From assembly GCA_048268845.1 (NCBI GenBank), contig JBLWUQ010000001.1:372001-436000 (forward strand): 64,000 nt of DNA, written 5' to 3'. This document shows positions 34,684 through 43,831 of the stretch, piece after piece. A program made the position numbers and the translations under genes. Source of the DNA: Muriiphilus sp048268845. Its GTDB lineage: Bacteria; Pseudomonadota; Alphaproteobacteria; Rhodobacterales; Rhodobacteraceae. The stretch's first letter is position 1. Every line of letters begins with the position of its first letter. The notes under the pieces were generated by a model. It saw only the letters and a list, made by a program, of their open reading frames with translations, ran no database searches and was not told where the DNA came from.

Positions 34684-36285
34684 ATGACCGACACTTCGCC
34701 CGCCCATTCCCCGATCCGCCGCGCGCTGATTTCCGTGTCCGACAAGACCGGGCTGGCCGATCTTGGCCGCGCACTGGCGGCGCGCGGCGTCGAGATCCTG
34801 TCGACCGGCGGTTCCGCCAGGGCGCTGCGCGAGGCCGGTGTCGCGGTGCGCGACGTGGCCGAGGTGACGGGGTTTCCCGAGATGATGGATGGCCGCGTCA
34901 AGACACTGCACCCGATGGTGCATGGCGGGTTGCTGGCGCTGCGTGACAACGACGCACACCTCGCGGCGATGCAGGAACACGGGATCGGCGCGATCGACCT
35001 CTTGGTCGTCAACCTCTATCCGTTCGAGGCGGCGCTGGCGCGCGGTGCGGATTACGACGAGATGATCGAGAACATCGACATCGGCGGCCCCGCGATGATC
35101 CGTGCTGCGGCCAAGAACCATGCGTTCGTGACCACCGTGGTGGATGTCGAGGATTACGCGAAGCTCTTGGGCGACATGGACCAGCACAACGGCGCCACCT
35201 GCCGGAAGTTCCGCAAGAAACTGGCCCAGATCGCCTATGCCCGCACCGGCGCCTATGACGCGGCGGTGTCGGGCTGGATGGCCGATGCCATCGGCGTCGA
35301 GACGCCGCGCCGCCGGGTCGTGGCCGGGCAACTGGTCCAGACGCTGCGCTATGGCGAGAACCCGCATCAGCAGGCGGCGTTCTACCGCGACGGCTCGTCC
35401 CGGCCCGGCGTGGCGACGGCAGTGCAGCATCAGGGCAAGGAACTCAGCTACAACAACATCAACGACACCGACGCGGCGTTCGAACTGGTGGCGGAGTTTG
35501 CCCCCGAGGACGGCCCGGCGGTGGCGATCATCAAGCACGCCAACCCCTGCGGCGTGGCCCGTGGCGCAACGCTGCTGGAGGCCTACCGGAAGGCGTTCGA
35601 CTGCGACCGCACCAGCGCGTTCGGCGGCATCGTGGCGCTGAACATGCCGCTGGATGCCGACACCGCGCGGGCGATTGTGGAAATCTTCACCGAAGTGGTG
35701 ATCGCGCCGGGCGCATCAGATGAGGCGCGCGAGATTTTCGCCGCGAAAAAGAACCTGCGGCTTCTGACCACCGACGCCCTGCCGGATGCACGCGCGGGCG
35801 GGATGACGATCCGGCAGGTTGCGGGCGGCTATCTGTTTCAGGACAAGGATAACGGCCATATCGACCGCGACGATCTCAAGGTCGTGACGAGGAAAGCGCC
35901 GACCGAGGCGCAGATGCGCGACCTCATGTTCGCATGGAAAGTGGCCAAGCACGTCAAGTCCAACGCCATCGTCTACGTCAAGGACGCCGCCACTGTGGGC
36001 GTCGGCGCGGGGCAGATGAGCCGGCTTGATTCGGCCAACATCGCCGCGATCAAGGCCGGGCGGATGGCGAAGGAACTGGGGCTGGCCGACAGCCCCGCGA
36101 TCGGCTCGGCGGTGGCGTCGGACGCGTTCTTTCCCTTCCCCGACGGGCTGCTCGAGGCGGCTGCGGCGGGCGCGACCTGCGTGATCCAGCCGGGCGGCTC
36201 GATGCGCGACGATGAGGTCATTGCCGCCGCCGACGAGGCCGGGCTTGCCATGGTCTTCACCGGCATGCGGCATTTCCAGCACTGA
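34684..36285 (+). CDS. purH: Bifunctional AICAR formyltransferase / IMP cyclohydrolase
   Basis: 533 residues, last two steps of purine synthesis. The N-terminal MGS-like cyclohydrolase domain (ALISVSDKTGLADLGRALAA, STGGSARALREAG, GFPEMMDGRVKTLHP) is followed by the transformylase domain, with its catalytic pair in the IIKHANPCGVA segment and RTSAFGGIVALN. The C-terminal S-D-A-F-F-P-F-P-D and Q-P-G-G-S motifs are intact. lspA begins 4 nt after the stop. Confidence 0.97.
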   Translation: MTDTSPAHSPIRRALISVSDKTGLADLGRALAARGVEILSTGGSARALREAGVAVRDVAEVTGFPEMMDGRVKTLHPMVHGGLLALRDNDAHLAAMQEHGIGAIDLLVVNLYPFEAALARGADYDEMIENIDIGGPAMIRAAAKNHAFVTTVVDVEDYAKLLGDMDQHNGATCRKFRKKLAQIAYARTGAYDAAVSGWMADAIGVETPRRRVVAGQLVQTLRYGENPHQQAAFYRDGSSRPGVATAVQHQGKELSYNNINDTDAAFELVAEFAPEDGPAVAIIKHANPCGVARGATLLEAYRKAFDCDRTSAFGGIVALNMPLDADTARAIVEIFTEVVIAPGASDEAREIFAAKKNLRLLTTDALPDARAGGMTIRQVAGGYLFQDKDNGHIDRDDLKVVTRKAPTEAQMRDLMFAWKVAKHVKSNAIVYVKDAATVGVGAGQMSRLDSANIAAIKAGRMAKELGLADSPAIGSAVASDAFFPFPDGLLEAAAAGATCVIQPGGSMRDDEVIAAADEAGLAMVFTGMRHFQH

Positions 36286-36289
36286 ACGG

Positions 36290-36772
36290 ATGCGTCTGGT
36301 AGCCATAACCGCAGCCGCGACCTTCGCGCTCGACCAGCTTCTGAAGTTCGTCGTGGTGCAGGTGCTCGACCTTGCCAACAGGGGCGAGATCGACGTGATC
36401 CCGCCCTTTCTCAACCTGCGCATGGCGTGGAACCGGGGGGTGAACTTCGGGCTGCTGTCGTCAAACGCCGATGTGACCCGCTGGGCGCTGATCTTTGTGG
36501 CGCTGGTCATCACCTTCTGGGTCATCTGGTGGGTCCGGCGCGAGCGGATGCGGCCCATCGCGCAGGTCGCGGCGGGGCTGTTGATCGGCGGTGCGCTGGG
36601 CAACGTGATCGACCGCATTATCTATGGCGCCGTGGCCGATTTTCTCAACATGTCGTGCTGCGGCTGGCAGAACCCGTGGTCGTTCAATCTGGCCGATGTG
36701 GCGATCTTCGCGGGGGCCATCGGGCTGGCGTTGTTTTCCGGTGGCGCAAAAAGCGGTGACAAGACCCCGTGA
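36290..36772 (+). CDS. lspA: Lipoprotein signal peptidase
   Basis: Signal peptidase II, 160 residues with four transmembrane segments. It removes signal peptides from prolipoproteins after lipid attachment. Conserved N-x-x-x-x-F-G (MAWNRGVNFGLLSS), catalytic Asp in GALGNVIDRIIYGAVADF and the second catalytic Asp in FNLADVAIFAGA are all present. It follows purH by 4 nt and precedes a lipoprotein gene, one of its likely substrates. Confidence 0.96.
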   Translation: MRLVAITAAATFALDQLLKFVVVQVLDLANRGEIDVIPPFLNLRMAWNRGVNFGLLSSNADVTRWALIFVALVITFWVIWWVRRERMRPIAQVAAGLLIGGALGNVIDRIIYGAVADFLNMSCCGWQNPWSFNLADVAIFAGAIGLALFSGGAKSGDKTP

Positions 36773-36826
36773 CGCGCCGATTCGAATGAGTTAAAGAGAA
36801 TGCGAACCTGGGTGAAGGAGGCGTCC

Positions 36827-37363
36827 ATGCGAGGCGTTCGCGGAAGATTATTCCTGGCTTTTGTCGGCCTGGTGGCGCTGACCGCCTGTGACAGCTCGGA
36901 CGAACCGCAGCTGATGAACATTCGCACGGACACACCCGACGAGTTCGCGATTCTGCCGACAAAGCCGCTCGAGGTGCCGGAAACCTATGCCTCGCTGCCG
37001 ACGCCGACACCCGGCGAGGGCAACCTTGTCGACCCCAACCCGCGCGGCGATGCGGTCGCGGCGCTGGGCGGCGACCCCAACCGGCTGGTGCGCGGCGGGA
37101 TCAATCCGGGCGAACAGACCCTGATCGCCTATGCCACCCGCTACGGTGTGCCGGGCGATATCCGTCAGGTGCTGGCCCGCGAAGACCTCGAATGGCGCAA
37201 GACCAACAACGGCCGGCTTCTGGAGCGGATGTTCAACGTCAACGTCTATTATTCGAGCTACAAGCCGATGTCGCTGGACCAGCACCTCGAGCTTGAGCGG
37301 ATGCGCGCCAAGGGGATCTGGACCCCCTCCGCGCCGCCCGACCCGCAAGTCAGGATCGAGTAG
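36827..37363 (+). CDS. DUF3035 lipoprotein
   Basis: 178 residues. The signal peptide ends in the lipobox LVALTAC, so Cys (about residue 21) is lipidated. The mature protein has the DUF3035 pattern: P-D-E-F-A-I-L-P-x-K-P-L-E-V-P, then the YASLPTPTPGEGNLVDPNPR segment. The start at 36827 follows AAGGAGG; the earlier ATG at 36800 is less likely. Proteins of this family lie after lspA and before the M16 peptidase pair in Rhodobacteraceae. Function unknown, envelope location likely. Confidence 0.85.
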   Translation: MRGVRGRLFLAFVGLVALTACDSSDEPQLMNIRTDTPDEFAILPTKPLEVPETYASLPTPTPGEGNLVDPNPRGDAVAALGGDPNRLVRGGINPGEQTLIAYATRYGVPGDIRQVLAREDLEWRKTNNGRLLERMFNVNVYYSSYKPMSLDQHLELERMRAKGIWTPSAPPDPQVRIE

Positions 37364-37459
37364 GCACACGCCAAACCCCTCCGCGATCACAACCCCGCGT
37401 GGATGGCTTGCCATGCCCACGCGAACGGCTAGCTTTGCCCGGATCACGGAGGACATCCC

Positions 37460-38803
37460 ATGCGCTCACATCTGATCCCGCTCGCCCTTGTGGCGGGCCT
37501 TGTCGCGGCTCCGGCGCATGCGGCAGGCGAGGTGACGGACTTCACGCTCGATAACGGCATGGAGGTGGTGGTGATCGAGGATCACCGCGCGCCGGTAGTG
37601 GTGCACATGGTCTGGTATCGCACCGGCTCGGCGGATGAACCGCCGGGCAAGTCGGGCATCGCGCATTTCCTCGAACACCTGATGTTCAAGGGCACCGACG
37701 ACATGGCGCCGGGCGAGCTCAGCCGCGTGGTCGAGGCCAATGGCGGTTCGGACAACGCCTTCACCTCGGCCGATTACACCGCCTATTTCCAGCGCGTCGC
37801 CGCCGACCGGCTGGGCCTGATGATGCAGATGGAGGCCGACCGGATGCGCGATCTGGTGCTGTCGGAGGTCGATGTCGCTACCGAGCGCGACGTCATCCTC
37901 GAGGAACGCGCCACCCGCACCGACAGCGAACCGGCGGCGCTGTTTCGCGAGGAAATGAACGCCGCGCTCTATCGCAACAGCCCCTACGGCACGCCGAATA
38001 TCGGCTGGCGGCAGGAAATCGCGGCGCTGACCCGCGACGACGCGCTGACCTTCTATCGGCGCTATTACGCGCCCAACAACGCGATTCTGGTGGTCGCGGG
38101 CGATGTGGAGCCCGACGAGGTTCGCGCGCTGGCCGAAGAACATTACGGCCCGCTCGCCCCGACCGAGGGGCTCGAGCCGCGCGCAAGGCCGCAGGAACCA
38201 CCCTCGCGCACGCCGCGCCGTCTGGTCTATGCCGATCCCCGCGTCGCGCAGCCCTATCTGATTCGCACCTACCTCGCGCCCGAGCGTGACAGCGGCGATC
38301 AGGCCAAGGCGGCAGCACTGGTCTATCTGGCCGAAGTGCTCGGCGGTTCCGGCGCGACCTCGGTTCTGGGGCAGGCGCTTGAGTTCGACACGCAGGTCGC
38401 GGTGCACACCAGCGCGGGCTACGGCGCGACCTCGCTGGATACCACCACCTTCAGCCTTGTCGTGGTGCCCTCGGACGGGGTGCGCCTCGGCGATGCCGAG
38501 GCCGCGATGGACGCCGAACTGGCGCGCTTCATGGACAGCGGCATCGACCCGGCGCAGTTCGAGCGGATCCGGATGCAGATCAAGGCGTCGGAAATCTATG
38601 CGCTCGACGACGTGGGCGATCTGGCGGATCGCTACGGGCGGGCGCTGACCTCGGGGCTGAGCGTGGCCGACGTGCAGGCCTGGCCCGAGGTGTTGCAGGC
38701 GGTCACGCCCGAGGACGTGATGGCCGCCGCCGCCGAAGTGCTGGACAAGCGCCGGTCGGTGACAGGCTGGCTGGTGACCGAGGGCGGGGAGGACGCGCAA
38801 TGA
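37460..38803 (+). CDS. M16 zinc peptidase, active member
   Basis: Pitrilysin/MPP-like peptidase, 447 residues, with signal peptide MRSHLIPLALVAGLVAAPAHA. The inverted zinc motif HxxEH is present as HFLEHLMFKG (His69, Glu72, His73), with the downstream Glu in the EERATRTDSEPAALF region. Two M16 halves are visible. It overlaps the next gene by 4 bp (ATGA). In related systems an active and an inactive M16 subunit form a dimer in the periplasm; that is the likely arrangement here. Confidence 0.92.
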   Translation: MRSHLIPLALVAGLVAAPAHAAGEVTDFTLDNGMEVVVIEDHRAPVVVHMVWYRTGSADEPPGKSGIAHFLEHLMFKGTDDMAPGELSRVVEANGGSDNAFTSADYTAYFQRVAADRLGLMMQMEADRMRDLVLSEVDVATERDVILEERATRTDSEPAALFREEMNAALYRNSPYGTPNIGWRQEIAALTRDDALTFYRRYYAPNNAILVVAGDVEPDEVRALAEEHYGPLAPTEGLEPRARPQEPPSRTPRRLVYADPRVAQPYLIRTYLAPERDSGDQAKAAALVYLAEVLGGSGATSVLGQALEFDTQVAVHTSAGYGATSLDTTTFSLVVVPSDGVRLGDAEAAMDAELARFMDSGIDPAQFERIRMQIKASEIYALDDVGDLADRYGRALTSGLSVADVQAWPEVLQAVTPEDVMAAAAEVLDKRRSVTGWLVTEGGEDAQ

Positions 38804-40107
38804 AACATCTTCTGGCCGCCCTGTTTTGCCTGATCGCGCTGCCGGCGCTTGCCGAGGTCGAGATACAGGAAATCACCTCGCCCGGTGGGATCGACGCCTG
38901 GCTGGTCGAGGAACACTCGATCCCCTTCGTCGCGCTCGAGCTTCGGTTTCGCGGCGGCGCCTCGCTTGATGCGCCGGGCAAACGCGGCGCGATCAACCTG
39001 ATGACCGGGTTGATCGAGGAAGGTGCGGGCGAGTTGGACGCGCGGGCTTTCGCGCAGGCGCGCGAGGAACTGGCGGCAAGTTTCCGCTTTGACGTGGGCG
39101 ACGACAGCCTGTCGGTGTCCGCGAAATTCCTGACCGAGAACCGCGATGCGGCGGTCGAGCTATTGCGGCTGGCGCTGAACCAGCCGCGCTTTGACGCCGA
39201 CGCCATCGTGCGGGTGCGCGCGCAGGTGATTTCCAGCCTGAAACGCCGCGAGACCGACCCGGACGCGATCGCCTCGGCAACCTTCAACCGGCTGGCTTAC
39301 GGCGACCATCCCTATGGCTCGGACATTTCCGGCACGCTCGACAGCGTCGCGGCGCTGACCCGCGACGACATCGTAGAAGCGCAGGGCCGGGTTCTGGCGC
39401 GCGACCGGGTCTATGTCGCCGCGGTGGGCGATATCACCGCCGAGGAACTTGGCGCGCTGATCGACAACCTGCTTGGCGCGCTGCCCGCGACGGGTGCGCC
39501 GATGCCCGAGGACACGACATTCGCCGCCACGCCGGGGGTGACGGTGGTGCCGTTCGACAGCCCGCAATCGGTGGCGATGTTCGGCCATGACGGGATCGAG
39601 ATCGACGACCCGGACTTCTTCGCCGCCTTCATCCTCAACACCATCCTTGGCGGCAGCGGTTTCAACAGCCGGTTGATGGAGGAAGTGCGCGAGAAGCGCG
39701 GGCTGACCTATGGCATTCGCACCTACCTGATCGACGGCGATCATGCCGAGGCGATTCTGGGCATGGTCTCATCGGTCAATCCGCGCATGGCCGAGACCAT
39801 CGCGGTGGTGCGCGAGGAATGGGCCAGGATCGCGCAGGAGGGGATCAGCGCCGAGGAACTGGAGAAGGCCAAGACCTACCTGACCGGGGCCTATCCGCTG
39901 CGATTCGACGGCAACGGGCCGATCGCGCGGATTCTGGTGGGGATGCAGATGGACGGCTATCCGACCAGCTATATCGCCACGCGAAACGACCGGATCGAGG
40001 CGGTGACGCTGGACGAGGCGAACCGGGTGGCGGCGCGGATCTTTCAGCCGGACGCGCTGCGGTTCGTGGTGGTCGGGCAGCCTGAAGGGGTTGAGGGCAC
40101 GGATTGA
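38800..40107 (+). CDS. M16 family protein, catalytically inactive partner
   Basis: 435 residues with signal peptide MKHLLAALFCLIALPALA. The fold is M16 (SIPFVALELRFRGGASLDAP, NTILGGSGFNSRLMEEVREK, RGLTYGIRTYL), but the site of the zinc motif reads AINLMTGLIEEG, without HxxEH. It is thus the non-catalytic partner that contributes the glycine-rich substrate loop (GGSGFNSRL). The translational overlap with the active member supports a 1:1 complex. Confidence 0.9.
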   Translation: MKHLLAALFCLIALPALAEVEIQEITSPGGIDAWLVEEHSIPFVALELRFRGGASLDAPGKRGAINLMTGLIEEGAGELDARAFAQAREELAASFRFDVGDDSLSVSAKFLTENRDAAVELLRLALNQPRFDADAIVRVRAQVISSLKRRETDPDAIASATFNRLAYGDHPYGSDISGTLDSVAALTRDDIVEAQGRVLARDRVYVAAVGDITAEELGALIDNLLGALPATGAPMPEDTTFAATPGVTVVPFDSPQSVAMFGHDGIEIDDPDFFAAFILNTILGGSGFNSRLMEEVREKRGLTYGIRTYLIDGDHAEAILGMVSSVNPRMAETIAVVREEWARIAQEGISAEELEKAKTYLTGAYPLRFDGNGPIARILVGMQMDGYPTSYIATRNDRIEAVTLDEANRVAARIFQPDALRFVVVGQPEGVEGTD

Positions 40108-40162
40108 GGGATCGACCGGGCGTTGCCCGGCCGACCCGCGCCGCGCTGGCGCGCGGCGAGAT

Positions 40163-40200
40163 TTCTTGCCTCCGGCGGAGGTATTTCAACCAGCAAGAAG
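40163..40200 (+). repeat. Interspersed intergenic repeat, diverged copy 3
   Basis: TTCTTGC (40163-40169) pairs with GCAAGAA (40193-40199) and encloses a CCTCC-GGC-GGAGG hairpin followed by TATTTCAACCA. The order hairpin, GGAGGTATTT, CAAGAAG resembles the copies at 18664 and 31219. It lies between the M16 pair and mutL. Confidence 0.6.
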
Positions 40201-40247
40201 CAGGTGCATCTGGCAGAATCGCCCGCTGCCGTGCTAGGTCTTGTGGC

Positions 40248-42065
40248 ATGTCCGAGCCCGCCCCCCATATGAGCGCAACACGCCCGGTGATTCGTCAGCT
40301 TGACGAGGGCGCGATCAACCGGATCGCGGCGGGCGAGGTGGTGGAACGCCCTGCTTCGGCGGTGAAGGAACTGATCGAGAACGCGATTGATGCGGGGGCC
40401 GGGCGGATCGAGGTGGCCTATGCCGATGGTGGCAAGACCCTGATCCGCGTCACCGATGACGGCTTCGGCATGGCGCCCGAGGACCTTCCGCTGGCGCTGA
40501 GCCGGCATGCGACCTCGAAGATCGACGGCTCGGACCTGCTCGATATCCACACCTTCGGGTTTCGCGGCGAGGCATTGCCCTCGTTGGGCGCGGTCGGGCG
40601 GCTCGCGATCACCTCGCGCACTGAGGGGGGTGAGGCGGCAAGCATCCGCGTGGCGGGTGGCGCTGTCGGGCCGGTAAAGCCGGCGGCGTTGTCAGGTGGC
40701 ACTGTTGTCGAGCTGCGCGATCTGTTTTTTGCCACCCCCGCGCGGCTGAAGTTCCTGCGCTCGGACCGGGCCGAGGCGCAGGCGATTGGCGATGTGGTCA
40801 AGCGGCTGGCGATGGCCGAGCCGCATGTCGGCTTTACCCTGCGCGATGTTTCGGGCGGCGGCGAAGGGCGGGTGTTGTTCCGCGTCAGCCCCGAGACTGG
40901 CGACATGTTCGATGCGCTCTATGGCCGTCTGGGGCAGGTGATGGGGCGCGAGTTCGCCGAAAACGCGCTGGCGATCGACGCGGAGCGCGAGGGGCTGCGG
41001 CTGACCGGCTATGCGGCACTCCCGACCTATTCGCGCGGTGCGGCGGTGGCGCAGTTCCTGTTCGTCAACGGCCGCCCGGTGCGCGACCGGCTGCTGATCG
41101 GGGCGCTGCGGGCGGCCTATGCCGATTTCCTCAGCCGCGACCGGCACCCGGCGGCGGCGCTGTTCATCACGTGCGACCCGCATCTGGTCGATGTGAACGT
41201 GCATCCGGCGAAATCCGAGGTGCGGTTTCGTGAGCCGGGCATCGCGCGCGGGTTGATCGTCTCGGCGCTGCGTCACGCGCTGACGGGGGCGGGGCATCGG
41301 GCGTCGAGCACCGTGGCGGGGGCGACGCTGGGCGCGATGCGGCCGGAGGCGGTTGGGGCGCGGACCTACCAGATGGACCGCCCGTCGCCGGGGCTGATCC
41401 ATGCCATGCGCGACATGCAGGCGCCGGGGTTCGCCGAACCGTCTGCCCGGTGGGAGGCTGTCGAGGATGACGCCCCCGCCGAACACCTGCCGTTGGGGGC
41501 AGCGCGCGCGCAGGTGCATGAGAACTACATCATCGCGCAGACGGCGGACGGCATGGTGATCGTCGACGGCCATGCGGCGCATGAGCGGCTGAATTACGAA
41601 AAGCTCAAGCGCCAGATGGCGGACAACGGCGTGATGGCGCAGGCGCTGCTGATCCCCGAGATCGTCGAGTTGTCGGACGCCGAGGCGCGGTTGCTGCTGG
41701 ACATGGCGGACGACCTCGCCCGGTTGGGGCTGGGGATCGAACCGTTTGGCGGCGGGGCCATCGCGGTGCGCGAGACGCCGGCGATCCTTGGGCCGGTCAA
41801 TGCCGAGGCGATGATCCGTGACATCCTCGACGAGTTGGCCGACCTTGGCGACACCACCACGGTGCAGGCGCGCATCGAGGCGGTGCTGAGCCGCGTCGCC
41901 TGCCATGGCTCGATCCGCTCGGGGCGGCGGATGCGGGCCGAGGAGATGAACGCGCTATTGCGTGAGATGGAGGCGACGCCGCATTCGGGCCAGTGCAATC
42001 ACGGGCGGCCGACCTATGTGGAGTTGAAGCTGGCGGATATCGAGAGGCTGTTCGGGCGCACATGA
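40248..42065 (+). CDS. mutL: DNA mismatch repair protein MutL
   Basis: 605 residues. The GHKL ATPase domain is complete: IRQLDEGAINRIAAGEVVER, ELIENAIDAGA, DDGFGM, TFGFRGEALPSLGAV. A middle transducer domain (FLFVNGRPVRDRLL, VDVNVHPAKSEVRF) and a C-terminal dimerisation domain follow (HENYIIAQTADGMVIVDGHA; final RPTYVELKLADIERLFGR). The start at 40248 (MSEPAPHM) is chosen; 40269 (MSATRPV) is also possible. No mutS lies in the window. It overlaps rmuC by 4 bp. Confidence 0.95.
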   Translation: MSEPAPHMSATRPVIRQLDEGAINRIAAGEVVERPASAVKELIENAIDAGAGRIEVAYADGGKTLIRVTDDGFGMAPEDLPLALSRHATSKIDGSDLLDIHTFGFRGEALPSLGAVGRLAITSRTEGGEAASIRVAGGAVGPVKPAALSGGTVVELRDLFFATPARLKFLRSDRAEAQAIGDVVKRLAMAEPHVGFTLRDVSGGGEGRVLFRVSPETGDMFDALYGRLGQVMGREFAENALAIDAEREGLRLTGYAALPTYSRGAAVAQFLFVNGRPVRDRLLIGALRAAYADFLSRDRHPAAALFITCDPHLVDVNVHPAKSEVRFREPGIARGLIVSALRHALTGAGHRASSTVAGATLGAMRPEAVGARTYQMDRPSPGLIHAMRDMQAPGFAEPSARWEAVEDDAPAEHLPLGAARAQVHENYIIAQTADGMVIVDGHAAHERLNYEKLKRQMADNGVMAQALLIPEIVELSDAEARLLLDMADDLARLGLGIEPFGGGAIAVRETPAILGPVNAEAMIRDILDELADLGDTTTVQARIEAVLSRVACHGSIRSGRRMRAEEMNALLREMEATPHSGQCNHGRPTYVELKLADIERLFGRT

Positions 42066-43300
42066 TCCAGATCGGGGACCAGAGCTATTCGCTGGGCGAT
42101 CCGGCGGTCCTTGCCGCGCTGATCGGCGGGCTGTTGGTGCTGGCGCTGTTCGTGCTGCTCATCGTCGTGGTGCGCCGGGCCGGGCAGTCGGCGCGGCTGG
42201 CCGAGCGGCTGGCGAGCCAGATGGGCGGGCTGGGGCAGGCTGTGCAATTGCTCGGGCAGGGGCAGGAGCAACTGACCGGCGGCCTTCGCAACGTGTCGGA
42301 TTCGCAGGCCAACGGGCAGGCGCAGGTGTTGCAGGCGATGGAGATGCGGCTGGCGGAAGTGCAGCGCCAGATGCAGGAACGCCTGCACGACAACGCGATG
42401 AAATCGGCGCGCTCGCTGTCGGACATGCAGGAACGGATGAGCGAGACGCTGACTGGCAGCGCCGTCAAGACGACGCAATCGCTGACCCTGTTGCAGGAGC
42501 GGCTGGCGACCATCGACAAGGCGCAGGAGAACATCACCCGGTTGTCGGGCGACGTGCTGAGCCTGCAGGACATCCTGTCAAACAAGCAGACGCGCGGGGC
42601 ATTCGGGGAAATCCAGCTTAACGACATCGTGTCGAAGGCGCTGCCGAGTGACAGCTATACGCTGCAAGCCACGCTTTCGAACGGCAAGCGTGCCGATTGC
42701 CTGATCCACCTGCCCAACCCGCCGGGGCCGATCGTGGTCGATTCGAAGTTCCCGCTTGAGGCCTACGAGGCGCTGCGCCGGGCCGCGACCAAGCCCGAGG
42801 AGGCCGAGGCCGGGCGGCAGTTGAAACTGGCGGTTCGCCATCATATCCGCGCGATTTCAGAGCGTTACATCATCGAGGGCGAGACTGCAGACGGGGCGAT
42901 CATGTTCCTGCCGTCCGAGGCGGTCTATGCCGAGTTGCACGCCAATCACCCCGAGATCGTGCGCGAAGGCTTTGCCGCGCGGGTCTGGATCGTGTCGCCG
43001 ACCACCTGCATGGCGACGCTGAACACGATGCGGGCGATCCTCAAGGACGCAAGGATGCGCGAACAGGCAGGCGCGATCCGCAAGACGCTGCGCCTGCTGC
43101 ACCGCGACGTCGAACTGGTGGCGGAACGGGTCGACAAGCTCAACAGCCATTTCGGACAGGCGCGCGACGACCTCGAGGGCATCACCATCGCCGCCGAACG
43201 GGCGGGCAAGCGGGCGGCACGGCTCGACAATTTCGATTTCGAGGAACTGGCGCCCGAAGTCGGGGCCGAAACCGGCGTGCTGCCGTTGGCGAAACTCTGA
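42062..43300 (+). CDS. rmuC: DNA recombination protein RmuC
   Basis: 412 residues. One N-terminal transmembrane helix (LAALIGGLLVLALFVLLIVV) is followed by a long coiled coil (MEMRLAEVQRQMQERLHDN...) and the RmuC nuclease-like core: LSNKQTRGAFGEIQLNDIV, PIVVDSKFPLEAYEALR, GAIMFLPSEAVYAELH. RmuC limits rearrangements at inverted repeats; the core belongs to the PD-(D/E)xK-like fold. ATGA overlap with mutL indicates a repair operon. Confidence 0.92.
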   Translation: MIQIGDQSYSLGDPAVLAALIGGLLVLALFVLLIVVVRRAGQSARLAERLASQMGGLGQAVQLLGQGQEQLTGGLRNVSDSQANGQAQVLQAMEMRLAEVQRQMQERLHDNAMKSARSLSDMQERMSETLTGSAVKTTQSLTLLQERLATIDKAQENITRLSGDVLSLQDILSNKQTRGAFGEIQLNDIVSKALPSDSYTLQATLSNGKRADCLIHLPNPPGPIVVDSKFPLEAYEALRRAATKPEEAEAGRQLKLAVRHHIRAISERYIIEGETADGAIMFLPSEAVYAELHANHPEIVREGFAARVWIVSPTTCMATLNTMRAILKDARMREQAGAIRKTLRLLHRDVELVAERVDKLNSHFGQARDDLEGITIAAERAGKRAARLDNFDFEELAPEVGAETGVLPLAKL

Positions 43301-43362
43301 GCGGGCTTGTCGGGCGCGGCGGGGTCGCGTTATATCCGGTTAACGTAGGTGGAGGACGCGAC

Positions 43363-43758
43363 ATGCTCGAAATCAGCCCCTCGAAGGTTGCCCGGATCAT
43401 CATTCGCGCCCGCGAACTGGACGCCAAGACCTCGCGCTGGGACACGCCGTCCGACGACGCCGACGCCGAATCGATCCTGGAATCGCGCGCCTCAGACGCG
43501 ACCGAGGATGAGTTGCGCAGCTATATCTCGGATCTCAACGAGGACGAGCAGGCGAGCCTTGTGGCGATCATGTGGATCGGGCGCGAGACCTTCACCGCCG
43601 ACGACCTCGAAGAGGCGATCGAAACCGCACGGTCCGAAGCCTCGTCCCCGACGGCGGACTACCTTCTGGGCATCCCGCTGCTGTCCGACTACCTGCAGGC
43701 GGGGCTGGAAGAGCTTGGCCACGACAGCGACGAGTTGATCGACGAACACCTGAGATAG
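43363..43758 (+). CDS. DUF3775 protein
   Basis: Acidic soluble protein of 131 residues, MLEISPSKVARIIIRARELDA..., with the DUF3775 features V-A-x-I-I-I-x-A-R-E, DELRSYISDLNEDEQASLVA and DYLLGIPLLSDYLQAGLEEL. Function unknown; common in Rhodobacteraceae beside core genes. Its last about 20 codons lie in a 68-bp stretch that occurs again at 44644-44711, beyond the CPBP gene. The natural terminator of this gene seems to be the one after the second copy (44716-44738). Confidence 0.85.
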   Translation: MLEISPSKVARIIIRARELDAKTSRWDTPSDDADAESILESRASDATEDELRSYISDLNEDEQASLVAIMWIGRETFTADDLEEAIETARSEASSPTADYLLGIPLLSDYLQAGLEELGHDSDELIDEHLR

Positions 43759-43765
43759 GGGCGGG
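43698..43765 (+). repeat. 68-bp direct repeat, left copy (3' end of DUF3775 gene)
   Basis: Covers the last codons of the DUF3775 gene, its TAG and 7 nt beyond. It is identical to 44644-44711 except at two positions (43703 G/C and 43742 A/C). Offset between copies is 946 bp. Confidence 0.92.
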
Positions 43766-43831
43766 TTCGAACAGGCCCAGCACAAGCGGGTGGTCGATCA
43801 CCGAGACGGCGCTGAACGGAAGGCCGGGACC

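Noticed and set aside
36290..40107. The lspA to M16 run as a novel secretion operon.
   Set aside because: The order is a common Rhodobacteraceae arrangement and each gene has an ordinary explanation.
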